This document shows positions 37,620 through 39,066 of a stretch of DNA of 39,066 nucleotides, piece after piece. Source of the DNA: Cellulomonas sp. (lineage in GTDB: Bacteria > Actinomycetota > Actinomycetes > Actinomycetales > Cellulomonadaceae); NCBI GenBank assembly GCA_017882855.1, contig JADGOR010000008.1:1-39066 (forward strand), given 5' to 3'. The translations under genes and the position numbers were made by a program. Below the pieces are notes generated by a model that was not told the origin of the DNA, ran no database searches, and worked only from the letters and a program-made list of their open reading frames with translations. Within the stretch, counting starts at the first letter, position 1, and the number at the start of each line of letters is the position of its first letter.

Positions 37620-37657
37620 CCGGATGGCCGGTCACAGGCATGTGGCCGGCCATCCGG
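37620..37657. terminator. 17-bp hairpin between convergent genes
   Basis: Arms 37620-37636 and 37641-37657 pair with one G-U pair around the loop GGCA. It is the strongest of the three hairpins here and can serve both flanking genes. Confidence 0.75.
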
Positions 37658-37683
37658 CGTCCCGGGACGTGGCCCGGGACGCC
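37656..37683. terminator. 11-bp hairpin next to the main terminator
   Basis: Arms 37656-37666 and 37673-37683 pair perfectly around six bases. It shares two bases with the preceding hairpin, so the two compete or stack. It is 23 bp from the end of the minus-strand gene. Confidence 0.55.
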
Positions 37684-37705
37684 GCCGTCGAGTCCGGGGA
37701 CCGGC

Positions 37706-38047
37706 TCAGCGGGTCTCTCGGCGTCGCACTGCCGAGACCAGCGCGCCGATGAGCAACGCGATGCCGCTACCGGCCAGCAGGCCGATCACCGCCAGCCCCG
37801 AGTCGATCGTGGCGCCGGCCACGAGCGCCAGCACCAGGACACCGATTGCGGTGATGACGAGACCCCAGACGATCGTCCCGATTCGTACGGGTGGCCGCGC
37901 CGGAGCCTTGCCGGTGCCGGCCGGAGTCGGCAGGTAGGGCGCCGATGCGGGCTGCGGCTCGACGGTCGGGCTCGCGTCCGTCACCGCGTCCTGAACTGGC
38001 TCGACCACGGTCGCGTCGATCTCGGTGCTTCGGTCGTCGCTGGTCAT
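37706..38047 (-). CDS. Small two-helix membrane protein
   Basis: 113 residues: a polar, Pro-rich cytoplasmic N-terminus (1-54), then helices at about 56-78 (IGTIVWGLVITAIGVLVLAL) and 83-106, ending in an Arg-rich tail. No family function recognised. Its ATG overlaps the stop of the upstream LiaF-like gene by one base (TGATG), so the two products are likely made together and may act in the same envelope process. Confidence 0.78.
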   Translation of the reverse strand: MTSDDRSTEIDATVVEPVQDAVTDASPTVEPQPASAPYLPTPAGTGKAPARPPVRIGTIVWGLVITAIGVLVLALVAGATIDSGLAVIGLLAGSGIALLIGALVSAVRRRETR

Positions 38048-39042
38048 CAGTTCTCCTCGATCGTGACCTGGGCTGCCCCGGCGCGGATGTCCAGGACAAG
38101 GTTTGGGGTGCGGCCGGCCGCACTCTGGCTGGTGAGAGTCCTCGACACGCCGGTGCCGGAGATCTGCTGGTGGTCGGGGTCGACGTTCCAGTCGAGCTCG
38201 CCGGCCTGGAGGCGCACCTTCGCCTCGACCGCTGCGCCGTGCGGCACGACGACGATCAGGTCGCCGACTCCGATCCGGATCGGTACGGTGAGCTGCTCGC
38301 TCGTCAAGGGCACCCCGGAGAGGTCGATCCGGCTCTCGCCGACGCCGAGCGAGAATCCTTCCGCAGCGGTCGCGCGGTCGATCGGTCGGTGGGTCTGCGT
38401 GCCGGTGCTCACGTGCGGCCCGGCCACCGACCAGTCACCGGACGACCACGTCGAGAGCGGCGAGAGGATGAGCGTCACGATCGCCAGGAAGCCGAGGATT
38501 CCGCTGCGGCGGCCGCGGAGGCCGGCAGCGACGATCCCGAGGCCGAGGAGCACGAGGAACGCGCCCGAGGCGAGCGCCCACGGAGTGGCTGAGAGCTTCC
38601 CGGCGCGATCCAGTAGGAGCAACCCGGCGGTCGCGAGAAGTCCGAGTGCGACGACGACGCCGAGGGTCGTCTTCCCGGGTCCTCGCACGCGGGGCTTGCG
38701 CGGAGCGGTGGGCAGGGCCGGCGGGGCCGGTGCGTACGCGCTCGGCGGGACCGGTTGGCCGTAACCGGCCGGCGGGATGTGGCCGTAGGGGGTCGGACCC
38801 GCGTGGTACGGCATCTGACCGGCCGGGTAGGCCGGGCCGGCCGGGTACGCCGGGCCCGCTGGGTAGGCCCCGGCGTAGGGCGGGTAGCCGCCCTGGGCGG
38901 GGACCTGTTGCGTCGCACTGTCGCCGCGCGGAGCTGCGGCCGCTGATGTGCCTCCGTCCGTCGAGACGCCGTCGGCGCCCGGTGCCGAGGCATCGGTCCC
39001 GTTGTCGGCGACTCCCGGTCGGGGTGCCGTTCCGCGGTCCAT
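38047..39042 (-). CDS. Membrane protein with LiaF-like C-terminal domain
   Basis: 331 residues from ATG 39042, which has GAAGGG six bases upstream; a GTG at 39060 is less likely. Residues 1-115 are disordered, Pro/Tyr/Ala-rich with a YPAGPA repeat. Three helices follow at about 126-145, 155-175 and 181-198. The C-terminal 130 residues form a beta-rich region (GVGESRIDLSGVPL, VPIRIGVGDLIVVVPHGAAV and VRLQAGELDWNVD) like the C-terminal part of PspC/LiaF proteins, which sense envelope stress. The PspC domain usually found in these actinobacterial proteins is absent. Confidence 0.8.
   Translation of the reverse strand: MDRGTAPRPGVADNGTDASAPGADGVSTDGGTSAAAAPRGDSATQQVPAQGGYPPYAGAYPAGPAYPAGPAYPAGQMPYHAGPTPYGHIPPAGYGQPVPPSAYAPAPPALPTAPRKPRVRGPGKTTLGVVVALGLLATAGLLLLDRAGKLSATPWALASGAFLVLLGLGIVAAGLRGRRSGILGFLAIVTLILSPLSTWSSGDWSVAGPHVSTGTQTHRPIDRATAAEGFSLGVGESRIDLSGVPLTSEQLTVPIRIGVGDLIVVVPHGAAVEAKVRLQAGELDWNVDPDHQQISGTGVSRTLTSQSAAGRTPNLVLDIRAGAAQVTIEEN
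38818..38865 (-). repeat. YPAGPA-coding tandem repeat
   Basis: Residues 60-75 of the LiaF-like protein read YPAGPAYPAGPAYPAG, two full six-residue units and a partial third, encoded by 18-bp DNA repeats. It lies in the disordered N-terminal tail. Confidence 0.8.
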
Positions 39043-39066
39043 GGTCATCCCTTCGTTCACGATGCC

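Noticed and set aside
37538-38764. 408-codon plus-strand frame at the right end
   Set aside because: It is antisense to two membrane-protein genes with TGATG coupling and has low-complexity Arg/Ser/Pro content.

Overview
The window is 39 kb of high-GC, gene-dense actinobacterial chromosome. The wblE/WhiB-type regulator, a BldM-like response regulator, GuaB3, a DUF5709 protein, a fused Nnr and many GTG starts point to the order Micrococcales; gene content and order resemble Cellulomonas/Actinotalea-type organisms, but that family assignment is inference. No tRNA, rRNA, CRISPR array, phage or insertion sequence was seen, and no gap without a gene exceeds about 290 bp.

Region 1 (1-4541) is the end of the ribosomal/RNA polymerase block: the rpoA 3' end, rplQ, an unusual alpha/beta-hydrolase-TruA fusion, a convergent DUF5709 gene, and rplM-rpsI behind a clear promoter and a structured leader. 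Region 2 (4592-16923) is a housekeeping run: glmM and glmS (UDP-GlcNAc precursors), def, a DedA membrane protein, coaA, acpS, nnr, a P-loop kinase, alr, and the t6A tRNA-modification set tsaE-tsaB-rimI-tsaD. Many genes overlap by 4 bp (GTGA). Region 3 (17008-20277) has a YbdK-type ligase and a THUMP-like methyltransferase on the minus strand, groES with a CIRCE operator but no groEL, and whiB3/whiD.

Region 4 (20496-26312) keeps the Streptomyces whiD-bldM-guaB-guaB3 order, but with a MerR-type regulator between whiD and bldM and no ECF sigma factor before guaB. The MerR protein looks like a CarH-type cobalamin regulator that has lost every cobalamin-contacting residue I can align. Region 5 (26370-32161) is an xfp-pta-ackA operon: phosphoketolase makes acetyl phosphate, which Pta and AckA turn into acetyl-CoA or acetate plus ATP. 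Divergent from it is a six-helix membrane diguanylate cyclase. Region 6 (33520-35770) shows erosion: a SURF1 remnant and a DUF3817 gene that seems to lack its middle, followed by intact guaA. Region 7 (35780-39042) holds a GT4 glycosyltransferase and three envelope proteins, one with a LiaF-like C-terminus but no PspC domain.

The overall order rpoA...glmM...alr-tsaD...groES-whiB3...guaB-guaB3...guaA matches the conserved arrangement known from Mycobacterium tuberculosis, so most of the window is core genome. The most interesting departures are the TruA fusion, the degenerate B12-type regulator in the whiD-bldM locus, the eroded SURF1/DUF3817 segment, and a recurring -10 box placed 6-8 nt before start codons, which suggests leaderless mRNAs for at least six genes.
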